A stretch of 13,101 nt of DNA, from assembly GCA_017936025.1 (NCBI GenBank), contig JAGBGL010000172.1, forward strand, positions 1-13,101, written 5' to 3'. The notes under the pieces were generated by a model. It did not search any database. It worked only from the letters and a program-made list of their open reading frames with translations, and was not told the DNA's origin. Of this stretch, positions 6,609-13,101 are shown in pieces (position 1 is the stretch's first letter; every line of letters begins with the position of its first letter). The translations under genes and the position numbers were made by a program. This DNA is from Bacillota bacterium (GTDB taxonomy: Bacteria; Bacillota; Clostridia; Peptostreptococcales; Anaerovoracaceae).

Positions 6609-7502
6609 TTAAGGTCTGCAGTTTCCGCAGGGTTCATACCCCTGCTGCATCAGTTCCTTCCTGTTTCCTTTATACTTTGACTTATTATCAGCTGCCATAT
6701 CAGAAACACTTCCGCAGGAAGGATCATGGAATTTCTTCGAGCTAATGTTCAGGATATATACCTGTGCATCTTCATTATCGCCTGAAATGTCATTGCCGGC
6801 ATCGACTGAGCTTGCTATCCAGCTTTCTCCTGTCGCATAGTCGATCTCGATGCCCGGCTGCACATTGTAAAGATACACATTGAAACATATACCCTCACCT
6901 CTGTCTTCCACAGACATCGCTTCCATCTGAAGCCCGCTGGCAACAAGGTTCTCGCCTTCATAAACCGGTGTGATCCTGTACAGTACATGATTTCCCGTTT
7001 CATGGATATAATCTGCGACCATATTTTCAAATGGAAGCATCACATATGCGTTCATGTATCTTGTACCTGTGATAAGGTTATATTCATTGTCGTTTTCGCC
7101 CGCCAGCTGCCAGCCTATCAGATGGCTGCGGTTATATAACGATCCACCTTCCACATTATCATACTGTACTGAATGCCATCCGGAAGGATGGATATGCCCG
7201 ATATCGCCTCTTTCCTCAGTCGGCATCAGCTCGCGTCCAAGGTTCGCATACGCTTGTCCGCATCTTCCCAGATAGTCAAGATCACTGTAATACTCGAAAA
7301 CCTGATCTGTATAATCTTCTTCCGGAAACTCCGGCACATTATCATTTATGACCACATATCCGTCTTCAGAATATGCCGGTATTTCTTCGATGGAAAAACT
7401 CTGTGACTGTGTATGATCAACGGTTGCCGTACACCCTGACATTAAACATACTGCCAGTATCATACACAGAATGATCCCAATACTTAAAACCCTTTTTTTC
7501 AT
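6609..7502 (-). CDS. Secreted lipoprotein DNA/RNA non-specific endonuclease with C-terminal Cys/His site
   Basis: 297 residues. The signal peptide ends in MSGC (Cys24), so a lipoprotein on the outer face of the membrane is predicted. The nuclease domain (about 75-215) is of the EndA/streptodornase branch of the beta-beta-alpha metal endonucleases. The catalytic His127 is in NRSHLIGWQL, where the classical motif is DRGH, followed by NLITGTRYMN (142-151; Asn residues for Mg2+) and FEN (158-160). A separate C-terminal segment (248-297) reads VYILNISSKKFH, then C263 and CGNC (292-295). It resembles the small Ada-like zinc-binding modules found behind surface nucleases, with H259, C263, C292 and C295 as likely ligands. 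Likely roles are degrading external nucleic acid for nutrients or in DNA uptake. The start codon overlaps the preceding gene's stop (ATGA), so translation is coupled; the local SD is weak. Confidence 0.87.
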   Translation of the reverse strand: MKKRVLSIGIILCMILAVCLMSGCTATVDHTQSQSFSIEEIPAYSEDGYVVINDNVPEFPEEDYTDQVFEYYSDLDYLGRCGQAYANLGRELMPTEERGDIGHIHPSGWHSVQYDNVEGGSLYNRSHLIGWQLAGENDNEYNLITGTRYMNAYVMLPFENMVADYIHETGNHVLYRITPVYEGENLVASGLQMEAMSVEDRGEGICFNVYLYNVQPGIEIDYATGESWIASSVDAGNDISGDNEDAQVYILNISSKKFHDPSCGSVSDMAADNKSKYKGNRKELMQQGYEPCGNCRP

Positions 7503-7903
7503 TTTATGTACACTTCTTTCGTTATTTTTTCGTGTGAACTGCCGGCAAATTCAACCGTACTTTCCAGCGTCCACCCGTCAAGATCGATGTCAAATTTCAC
7601 ATCGGACGGATAAAGCCTGTTCCATTTATATATTATCAGTTTTTCAGCCGCTGCTTCTGCAGTTCCCGCGCCTGTACCTTCCAGAAAGCAGAACTCACCT
7701 TCCCCTGCTTTTTCCAGAAAAGCCTCATCAACACAAATATCAGCTGCCGGCTCTTCGAACTGCTTTGCGGAATAGCTGTTCATCCATAATGTTTTTCCGC
7801 CTGCTTCCGCTATCATATCTGCACGGACTGCAGAATCCTTTGACTGTCTGCGTCTGTTGAACATCATTCCGTTTTTATCATCGAGACATACAATAAGAAT
7901 CAT
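7499..7903 (-). CDS. Conserved small protein, dihydrofolate-reductase-like pattern, function unknown
   Basis: 134 residues, no signal peptide or membrane segment, so probably cytoplasmic. I see no certain family, but the order of elements recalls a shortened dihydrofolate reductase: first strand MILIVCLDDKNGMMFN (1-16), a second strand KTLWMNSYSAKQF (37-49) where DHFR has its VIMGRKTWESI strand-helix, LIIYKWNRLYPSDVKFD (89-105) resembling the late strand region, then a closing GWTLESTVEF and KEVYIK. The nucleotide-binding GG pair and the folate-site W/P residues are not evident, so enzyme activity is doubtful. From memory, some related clostridial proteins carry the label 'ribonuclease Z', but no metallo-beta-lactamase HxHxDH motif is present, so that label would be wrong here. 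The SD AGGAG lies 8 bases upstream. The gene starts 11 bases after the AI-2E-type gene and overlaps the nuclease start by 4 bases. Confidence 0.6.
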   Translation of the reverse strand: MILIVCLDDKNGMMFNRRRQSKDSAVRADMIAEAGGKTLWMNSYSAKQFEEPAADICVDEAFLEKAGEGEFCFLEGTGAGTAEAAAEKLIIYKWNRLYPSDVKFDIDLDGWTLESTVEFAGSSHEKITKEVYIK

Positions 7904-7914
7904 ATCATTATCTC

Positions 7915-9039
7915 CTAATCATCCAGAGGTTTTCCTCTCAGAGATAAACTCCTGTTAAAGTTTTCTTTTCTGTTCAGTACTCTGTCAGTATAGTCTTTGA
8001 ACAGTGTTACAACAACGGACATGAGCGGAATAAAGAAAATCATTCCGAACAGTCCCATCAGCTTGCCTCCGATGATAACAGCTATCAGAGTCCATAACGG
8101 TTTCATTCCCACAGAGTTCCCTACTACATAAGGATAAATGAAATGGCCTTCGATAAACTGAACGATCAGGCAGATCGCAGCATACATGATCAGCTTTTGC
8201 GGCGCAACGATCGCAACCAGCAGTGCGCCGACTGTAAACGAAAGGAATGCACCGATATATGGAACAAACGCACACACAATAGTCATTACACCGATCAGGT
8301 CTGCATAAGGTACTCCTGCGATATTCAGAGTTATGAATATGAGGCCGCCGAGAATACATGCTTCCAGACACTGGCCTGACAGGAATTTGGAGTATGTGCG
8401 GCTTGTCAGAATAGCAATATTACGCACTTTTGTAGCCCATACATCTTTCATGAACGCTTTAATCAGTCTGTTTGTCTGGTAACCCAGATCCTCTTTACTC
8501 ATCAGTGCGTATAATGCAATGATAAGACCAATTGAAAACTCAACGATTCCGCTGACTGCCGAAGATGCAAAAGTTACAGTTGATGATACAAAATTCTCGA
8601 TATCGAAGTTTTCCAGAAAACCTGTTATCCACTGCGCATTTATACCGTAGGATTTCAGGAAATCGATTATTTCAGGCAATTCAGCCATAATCATGAAATA
8701 CAGACTCTTTGCAGAGGCCGCCAGATCCGGAATAATCATTACGATTATTACTGTAAGAACTACCGCCGCTATAGCAATTGTAAGCATGAGATACAGCAGC
8801 CTTCTCAGGTTAGGCTTCAGATTTGTGACCTTTCCTCTGGTTATCCTGACTGTCAGTTTTTCAACTCCTGACATAGGTACATTAAGTATAAATGCAATAA
8901 TGAACCCCAGAACCACAGGCATACAGATATGAATCAGGCTGTCTGCGAATCCTATGACTGTCCTGAAATTTGTAAGGAGCACAAATAAAGTTACTCCAAA
9001 TGCTATAAGTATCAATTCTTTCTTTAAATTTCTAAGCAT
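7915..9039 (-). CDS. AI-2E / PerM family membrane transporter
   Basis: 374 residues, about the family length, with some seven to eight hydrophobic segments: near 8-24, 35-53, 81-103, 153-180 and then, after a soluble loop, 226-245, 248-275, 280-296 and 313-346. Family marks are the AFVPYIGAFLSF stretch (257-268) and the C-terminal EGHFIYPYVVGNSVGMKPLW (297-316) followed by GGKLMGLFGMIFFIPL. The family is named after E. coli TqsA, which exports the quorum signal AI-2, but members also include Na+/H+ antiporters and many of unknown substrate, so the cargo here is open. The start ATG has GGAG seven bases upstream. It is the first gene of a three-gene operon behind a good sigma-A promoter. Confidence 0.9.
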   Translation of the reverse strand: MLRNLKKELILIAFGVTLFVLLTNFRTVIGFADSLIHICMPVVLGFIIAFILNVPMSGVEKLTVRITRGKVTNLKPNLRRLLYLMLTIAIAAVVLTVIIVMIIPDLAASAKSLYFMIMAELPEIIDFLKSYGINAQWITGFLENFDIENFVSSTVTFASSAVSGIVEFSIGLIIALYALMSKEDLGYQTNRLIKAFMKDVWATKVRNIAILTSRTYSKFLSGQCLEACILGGLIFITLNIAGVPYADLIGVMTIVCAFVPYIGAFLSFTVGALLVAIVAPQKLIMYAAICLIVQFIEGHFIYPYVVGNSVGMKPLWTLIAVIIGGKLMGLFGMIFFIPLMSVVVTLFKDYTDRVLNRKENFNRSLSLRGKPLDD

Positions 9040-9076
9040 AATACTGCTCCAATCTATTCACTCTAATCTACAATAT

Positions 9077-9105
9077 AGTATACTTCAAAATCCCCTTGCA
9101 CTCAA
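9077..9105 (-). promoter_or_regulatory. Sigma-A type promoter of the AI-2E / DHFR-like / nuclease operon
   Basis: On the - strand: -35 TTGAGT (9105-9100), an exact 17-base spacer, and -10 TATACT (9082-9077). The predicted start is near 9070, giving a leader of about 30 bases. It lies just past the sbcC stop (9115). No terminator hairpin is seen between sbcC and this promoter, so sbcC read-through may also feed the operon. Confidence 0.72.
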
Positions 9106-9114
9106 CATCTAGTA

Positions 9115-11745
9115 TCAGATATATTCCATCCGGATTTCAGAGCCGCTGGCAGTTTTTTTGACAATGATCTTCTGGTCGATGCGTTCCTTCAGTTCGGAAA
9201 CATGTGAGATCACACCGATCAGACGCTTGCCGTCAGCAAGTTTGGAAAGCAGATTCATTGCCTGATGCAGAGCATTCTCATCCAGTGATCCGAATCCTTC
9301 ATCTATGAACATGGAATCCAGCCTTATCTGCCCGCTCTGATTCTGGACCACATCCGAAAGTCCCAGCGCCAGTGACATGGATGTCATAAACGATTCGCCG
9401 CCGGAAAGCGTAGAAACGTCTCTCCACTTGCCTGTACTACGGTCAAGGACATCGAGATCCAGCCCTGACTGGCTTCTGAGATTCTTTGCCTGCGGTTTAC
9501 ATCTCAGTATGAATGCTCCGTCTGTAAGAACTGTCAGTCTCTTGTTTGCCGCAGCAATCACTTCTTTAAAATAGTACTGCTGAACATAAGCTTCAAATGT
9601 CAGTTTCCCGTAAATACCCGCTTTCTGGCCGGAAACAGTCTGATACAGATCATTCATTACCGCTGCTTCCGCCCGCTGTTTCTCAAGCTCGGCACAGAGT
9701 TTTTCAAGAGAAGCCAGAACACCGGAATTCACATCCTGTTCTTTTTCCAGTTTTCTTTCTCTTGCCGCAGTATCAGCCATACTGCTTTCGATCTGTTTTT
9801 TTATCTCTTTCAGCTGTGTAAGCTCAGTATATGTTTTTCCGTGTATTTTCTCTTCATAATCAGAGATCTGACCTTCAAGTACTGCTGCCTTTTCATGATA
9901 TTCGCGTATTTCTTTATCCAGGGTGCTGCGCTCCCTGGCAGTTCTTTTCGCTTTGCGGTATTCTTCCTCATCAGCGAATCCATGGCTGATCATCGCCATT
10001 CTGAAAGCAGCATCAAGTTCTGATGCTCTGAGTTTTTTTGCTTCAACACCTGCAGATATCTGCATAACAGCCGATTTGAGTTTTTCTGATTCAAGTATAG
10101 CCCTTTCAAGAACTGCAGAAGCCTTTTCTTTTGTTTCCACCAGTATCTTTGCCCTGCGTTCAAGTTCTGCAGCTTCACCGGTAAGCGCTTTTGGATCTGC
10201 CCCTGTATCTATATTCTTCGCTTCAAGCTGTTCTCTTAAACTGTCGCAGATTCCTTTGATTTCAGAAAGTGTTTTTTCCTGGTCTGTCAAGGTCGCCTCA
10301 GCAGCATTTCTTGCAGATTCGGCAGCTTCCACTTCATGCTTTGATGCCGCATCTGCTTCCAGTACAGCCGGTGCCGGGTGCACAGTAGAACCGCAGACAG
10401 GACACGCCCTTCCTGCTTCCAGTTCCTGTGCGAGCAGACCGCTCTGACTTCTGTAATACCGTTCTTTTATATCTGTATATGCCGCATCTGCAGCTCTGCT
10501 TTCTGACAGCAGCTGTATCATTTTTTCAGAAGCCTTGCCGAATTTCTTTTCTGCCGAGCTGAAAGCTGAAAGCACCTCTGCTCCATCCTTCAGAGCCTTA
10601 GCTTTTTCTTTCAGTTCCTCTGCTTCTGCAGCTTCTTCTGCAGCTTTTTCAGCAGATGTTTTAAGAGCCGGAAGCCTTTCATCAAGTTCTCCGAGCTTCA
10701 CATTATTTTCGGACAGATTTTTTTCTTCTGCTCTGAGATCAGCTTCATTCTGTATCATCAGAGCCTCATCCGCTTCAAGCTGTGCTGCACACACAGCTGC
10801 TTCCAGTACCGCTGTCTTTTCTTTCACAGCTGCTTTTTCATTATCAAACTCAGCTTTATCCGCACGGAGTTTATTCAGTCTTTCTATATCCTTATTTACA
10901 GTTTCCGCTTTTACATATTCTGCTTCAGCTGTTCTGAGCTTTTCATTCAGTCCGGTAACTTCCGCCCTGAGATTTTCATGATCGTTCTTCTGTGCTTCCA
11001 CAAATCTTCTGAGCAGCACAACTGCCTGCTGCACATAATTTTCATCACTGCCGAATTCAGCCAGCATTCTGCACTCTTCATATTCGCCGTCAAGCACAAT
11101 GCGGCCCATTTCCGAGGAAATACTGCTTTTCACTTTGCTGAATTCAGACATACAGGCATCATTCTTTTCTTTCAGACGTTTCTGGATAAGATCATAATCT
11201 ATTGTATCGAACAGCTTCTGAAAAAGAGCCTTGCGTTCATCGCTCTTCGCGTTGAGGATCTTCAGGAAATCTCCCTGTGCTATCATAACTGTCTGTGAAA
11301 ACTGATTCTGGTCCAGCCCGATCAGTTCCCTGATATACTTCTCAACAGCATCTGTTCCGGATACAGTTTCCTTACTGTCCAGGCACTCAAGTTCTGCATT
11401 TGCAGCCTTAGTAGTCGTGCCCTCGCCTCTCAGCTTCTTACGTTCATATTCAGGATTACGTGTAACACGGTATGTTATCCCGCGGTGCATAAATGTGAAT
11501 TCCACATAAGTTTCATCTGTCAGTGCAGCAAAATCAGAGCGGAATGATCTTCCCGCCCTGCGGTTTTTCCCTCCGGAAGCTTCCCCGTAAAGGGCAAAGC
11601 TGATCCCGTCGAAAATCGTAGTCTTTCCCGCACCTGTATCACCTGTGATAAGAAAAACACCATTGCCGCTGAAGTGTTCAAAATCAACTTCAGCCCTCCC
11701 TGCATAAGGCCCGAAGGCGGACATTACAAGCTTAATAGGTCTCAT
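9115..11745 (-). CDS. sbcC: Exonuclease SbcC, Rad50-like ATPase subunit
   Basis: 876 residues. Head domain halves at both ends: MRPIKLVMSAFGPYAG, Walker A GDTGAGKTT (35-43), Q-loop region FSQTVMIAQGDF (149-160); C-terminal signature LSGGES (780-785), Walker B MFIDEG with D815/E816, D-loop SLD and H848 in ISHV. Between them are two long Ala/Glu/Lys-rich coiled-coil arms joined by a zinc hook CPVC (C448-C451). With SbcD it forms the bacterial Mre11/Rad50 counterpart, which opens hairpins and trims protein-blocked double-strand ends using ATP. E. coli SbcC is 1048 residues, so the arms here are shorter, with all ATPase motifs intact. The SD GGAGG lies within the sbcD end, and the two genes overlap by 14 bases, indicating coupled production. 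Confidence 0.95.
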   Translation of the reverse strand: MRPIKLVMSAFGPYAGRAEVDFEHFSGNGVFLITGDTGAGKTTIFDGISFALYGEASGGKNRRAGRSFRSDFAALTDETYVEFTFMHRGITYRVTRNPEYERKKLRGEGTTTKAANAELECLDSKETVSGTDAVEKYIRELIGLDQNQFSQTVMIAQGDFLKILNAKSDERKALFQKLFDTIDYDLIQKRLKEKNDACMSEFSKVKSSISSEMGRIVLDGEYEECRMLAEFGSDENYVQQAVVLLRRFVEAQKNDHENLRAEVTGLNEKLRTAEAEYVKAETVNKDIERLNKLRADKAEFDNEKAAVKEKTAVLEAAVCAAQLEADEALMIQNEADLRAEEKNLSENNVKLGELDERLPALKTSAEKAAEEAAEAEELKEKAKALKDGAEVLSAFSSAEKKFGKASEKMIQLLSESRAADAAYTDIKERYYRSQSGLLAQELEAGRACPVCGSTVHPAPAVLEADAASKHEVEAAESARNAAEATLTDQEKTLSEIKGICDSLREQLEAKNIDTGADPKALTGEAAELERRAKILVETKEKASAVLERAILESEKLKSAVMQISAGVEAKKLRASELDAAFRMAMISHGFADEEEYRKAKRTARERSTLDKEIREYHEKAAVLEGQISDYEEKIHGKTYTELTQLKEIKKQIESSMADTAARERKLEKEQDVNSGVLASLEKLCAELEKQRAEAAVMNDLYQTVSGQKAGIYGKLTFEAYVQQYYFKEVIAAANKRLTVLTDGAFILRCKPQAKNLRSQSGLDLDVLDRSTGKWRDVSTLSGGESFMTSMSLALGLSDVVQNQSGQIRLDSMFIDEGFGSLDENALHQAMNLLSKLADGKRLIGVISHVSELKERIDQKIIVKKTASGSEIRMEYI

Positions 11746-12868
11746 ATTTTTCCTCCTCCAGTTCTTTCAGCAATTCTTCCATGATACGCATCTGCTCTTC
11801 TTCAGGTTCCATATCATTATTCTGCATTTTATAAAAATCAATAAACAGATCCATTTTAGATTTGTTTTCCAGAGATTCGGCGCCGGTGATTTCAGCTTCC
11901 TCCAGCGTGCGGCTGTTATGCACTGCCATTTTTATCATATTCGGGAACACTGTTGCAACACTCACTCTGGCATCAGGCGCGATCATCTCATCTGTCAGTG
12001 TTACCCTGACATAATCCTCCGAGTAATCCATTGCCATCACTTCGGCCATAGTGCCCTTTACTTCCCTGACATCACGCGGTGATTCAAGCGGAAGCAGTCT
12101 GATTTCCGGTTCCTCTCCCTTTTCGCCTATATCTACAAGTGTCACAGATTTCCTGTGACCTGCTTCCGAAAGAGAGTATTTCATTGGCGAGCCGGCATAA
12201 CGCATCGATTCTCTGCGTACTTTCTGCGGTTTATGCAGATGTCCCAGAGCCACATAATCAAAGGCATCAAAAATGGAAGCATCTATACAGTCCAGGCCCC
12301 CTACCGCAAATTCCTCACTGTCTGAAGTCTCTGCCCCTGTAACAAACTGATGACATATAATTACATTACGTATACTTGTATCTAAGTCTGAGTTATCCAG
12401 AACAGTTTTTACTGCATCTTCATAAGTAATGATCTCCTGCTGCGGATAAAATTTTCTTATCTGCAGAGGTCTGATAAACGGCATCATACTGACTGTCAGC
12501 GGACCATGTTCGTCTTCCAGATGTATCTGCTGCAGCTTTCCATCAAAACTTTCAGTTGTATATATGCCGGCTTTCTTTATGATCTGTGAAAAATAAGATA
12601 TTCTCTCACTTGAATCATGATTACCGCTGATCATATAAACAGCTATATTTTTTTCTGCCAGCTGTGTCATAAAATCATCCAGCAGCATCATGGCATCACT
12701 GCCCGGTACGGACTTGTTATATACATCCCCTGCTATAATAACTCCGTCTGCATCTTCTGAAACAGCATAATCAATTATCTGACTGAGCAGGACTTTCTGA
12801 TCCTCAAGTAACGGCAGATCTGAAAGTCTCCTTCCCAGATGTAAATCTGCTGTGTGCAAAAATCTCAT
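11732..12868 (-). CDS. sbcD: Exonuclease SbcD, Mre11-like nuclease subunit
   Basis: 378 residues. All metallophosphoesterase motifs are present in order: DLH (D8, H10) in HTADLHLG, GDVYN (D48), GNHDSS (N83, H84), H173 in CHQFVTG, and GHLH (H210, H212). These bind the two Mn2+ ions of the nuclease. The C-terminal part (about 265-378) holds the capping region and a charged helical tail for binding SbcC. It acts with SbcC on double-strand ends and hairpins. The start is ATG 12868 (MRFLHTADLHLG is where SbcD proteins begin), with a purine-rich AAGGAAAAGGGA stretch upstream. It is the first gene of the sbcDC pair, under a candidate extended -10 promoter. Confidence 0.95.
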   Translation of the reverse strand: MRFLHTADLHLGRRLSDLPLLEDQKVLLSQIIDYAVSEDADGVIIAGDVYNKSVPGSDAMMLLDDFMTQLAEKNIAVYMISGNHDSSERISYFSQIIKKAGIYTTESFDGKLQQIHLEDEHGPLTVSMMPFIRPLQIRKFYPQQEIITYEDAVKTVLDNSDLDTSIRNVIICHQFVTGAETSDSEEFAVGGLDCIDASIFDAFDYVALGHLHKPQKVRRESMRYAGSPMKYSLSEAGHRKSVTLVDIGEKGEEPEIRLLPLESPRDVREVKGTMAEVMAMDYSEDYVRVTLTDEMIAPDARVSVATVFPNMIKMAVHNSRTLEEAEITGAESLENKSKMDLFIDFYKMQNNDMEPEEEQMRIMEELLKELEEEKYETY

Positions 12869-12907
12869 TATTATGTCCCTTTTCCTTTCATATTGTTATA
12901 TGCGTCT

Positions 12908-12936
12908 ATTTTAACATAATTATATTTACATGTCGC
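12908..12936 (-). promoter_or_regulatory. Candidate promoter of sbcDC
   Basis: On the - strand: extended -10 TGTTAAAAT (hexamer TAAAAT at 12913-12908, TG at 12916-12915), a 17-base spacer, and a partial -35 GCGACA (12936-12931; four of six consensus bases). The predicted start is near 12901, about 33 bases before the sbcD ATG. Confidence 0.5.
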
Positions 12937-12960
12937 GTTTTTACGCTGTCATGTTAAATT
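12908..12960. repeat. Nested inverted repeats over the sbcD promoter
   Basis: An outer pair, ATTTTAACAT (12908-12917) and ATGTTAAATT (12951-12960), is complementary at nine of ten positions. It overlaps the -10 on one side. Inside it, ACATG/GCGT (12928-12938) faces ACGC/CATGT (12943-12954) as an imperfect hairpin with a TTTT loop covering the -35. It does not match the Gram-positive LexA box (CGAAC-N4-GTTCG). It may be a protein-binding site or only A/T-rich coincidence. Confidence 0.3.
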
Positions 12961-13000
12961 CTCTGAAAATTTCCACTTTTTAACTTAGACCATTTTAAGG

Positions 13001-13029
13001 TTGCATGACTATATATATTATGGTATATT
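13001..13029 (+). promoter_or_regulatory. Promoter reading right into a gene outside the window
   Basis: -35 TTGCAT (13001-13006), a 17-base spacer, and -10 TATATT (13024-13029) preceded by TG one base away (TGGTATATT), so also an extended -10. The start would be near 13036. The window ends in GGAG (13098-13101), which is placed as an SD for a coding start just beyond the edge, divergent from sbcD. Confidence 0.6.
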
Positions 13030-13040
13030 TACATTACGAC

Positions 13041-13064
13041 ATCACTTTATCAGGATAAAGTGAT
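13041..13064. promoter_or_regulatory. Perfect 11-base inverted repeat, operator-like
   Basis: Arms ATCACTTTATC (13041-13051) and GATAAAGTGAT (13054-13064) are separated by AG, giving a perfect 24-base dyad. It begins about five bases after the predicted start point of the rightward promoter. There is no T-tract after it and the loop is only two bases, so it is not a terminator. It looks like a dimeric repressor operator (for example TetR-like), possibly for a self-regulated gene to the right. The regulator is not identifiable here. Confidence 0.5.
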
Positions 13065-13101
13065 AACGCAAAATCAAATAATACAAATCATATACATGGA
13101 G

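Noticed and set aside
10350..10400. CPVC motif considered as a separate small zinc protein
   Set aside because: It sits in the middle of the coiled-coil arms in frame with SbcC and is the expected zinc hook.
9923..10981. Ser/Ala-rich + strand open frames opposite sbcC
   Set aside because: They mirror the Ala/Glu/Lys-rich coiled-coil codons of SbcC; composition is artificial and no start signals are seen.
12869..13000. A LexA (SOS) box upstream of sbcD
   Set aside because: No CGAAC-N4-GTTCG-like sequence is present; the closest palindromes have different bases.
1..13101. Mobile element, defence island or CRISPR signals
   Set aside because: No transposase, integrase, direct-repeat array, att-like duplication or defence gene set is seen; SbcCD is a housekeeping repair pair.

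Overview
The window looks like chromosomal DNA of an anaerobic, low-to-mid GC member of the Firmicutes, most likely class Clostridia. The pointers are a PFL/DUF711 (UPF0210) protein, short SD-led operons, frequent AGA arginine codons, lipoproteins with Gram-positive style signal peptides, and overall protein similarity to gut Clostridia. No species can be named from the sequence alone. There are no rRNA or tRNA genes, insertion sequences, CRISPR arrays or phage genes.

Left part, + strand (1-2740): the 3' end of a PFL/DUF711 gene with its own intrinsic terminator. It is followed by a two-gene unit: a PLP-dependent enzyme of the D-cysteine desulfhydrase / ACC deaminase family, and a minimal two-helix potassium channel. 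A strong hairpin at 2757-2800 separates these from everything to the right, which is nearly all on the - strand.

Middle part, - strand (2824-6481): a tightly packed operon read right to left. It holds the permease, ATPase and lipoprotein substrate-binding protein of a NitT/TauT (sulfonate/taurine-type) ABC importer. The last gene is a PlsC-like acyltransferase carrying an extra zinc ribbon and a C-terminal tail. The gene starts of the permease and ATPase are better placed downstream of the longest reading frame, because each then has a proper Shine-Dalgarno.

Right-middle part, - strand (6564-9105): a second operon with a good sigma-A promoter (TTGAGT, 17-base spacer, TATACT). It encodes an AI-2E/PerM-type membrane protein, a small orphan protein with a degenerate dihydrofolate-reductase-like pattern, and a secreted lipoprotein nuclease of the DNA/RNA non-specific endonuclease family. 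The nuclease has a C-terminal Cys/His putative metal site. The operon closes with a clear intrinsic terminator.

Right part, - strand (9115-12868): sbcD and sbcC, overlapping by 14 bases, encoding the Mre11/Rad50-type nuclease-ATPase that processes DNA ends and hairpins. The last 230 bases are a divergent promoter region. A candidate extended -10 promoter drives sbcD to the left. A second reads right into a gene outside the window, with a perfect 11-base inverted repeat just after its predicted start point.

Most of the window is ordinary core or accessory metabolism, and I do not see a clear new multi-gene system. The best leads are the possible sulfonate link between the importer and the PLP enzyme, the three-part acyltransferase, the DHFR-like orphan overlapping the nuclease, and the operator-like palindrome at the right edge.
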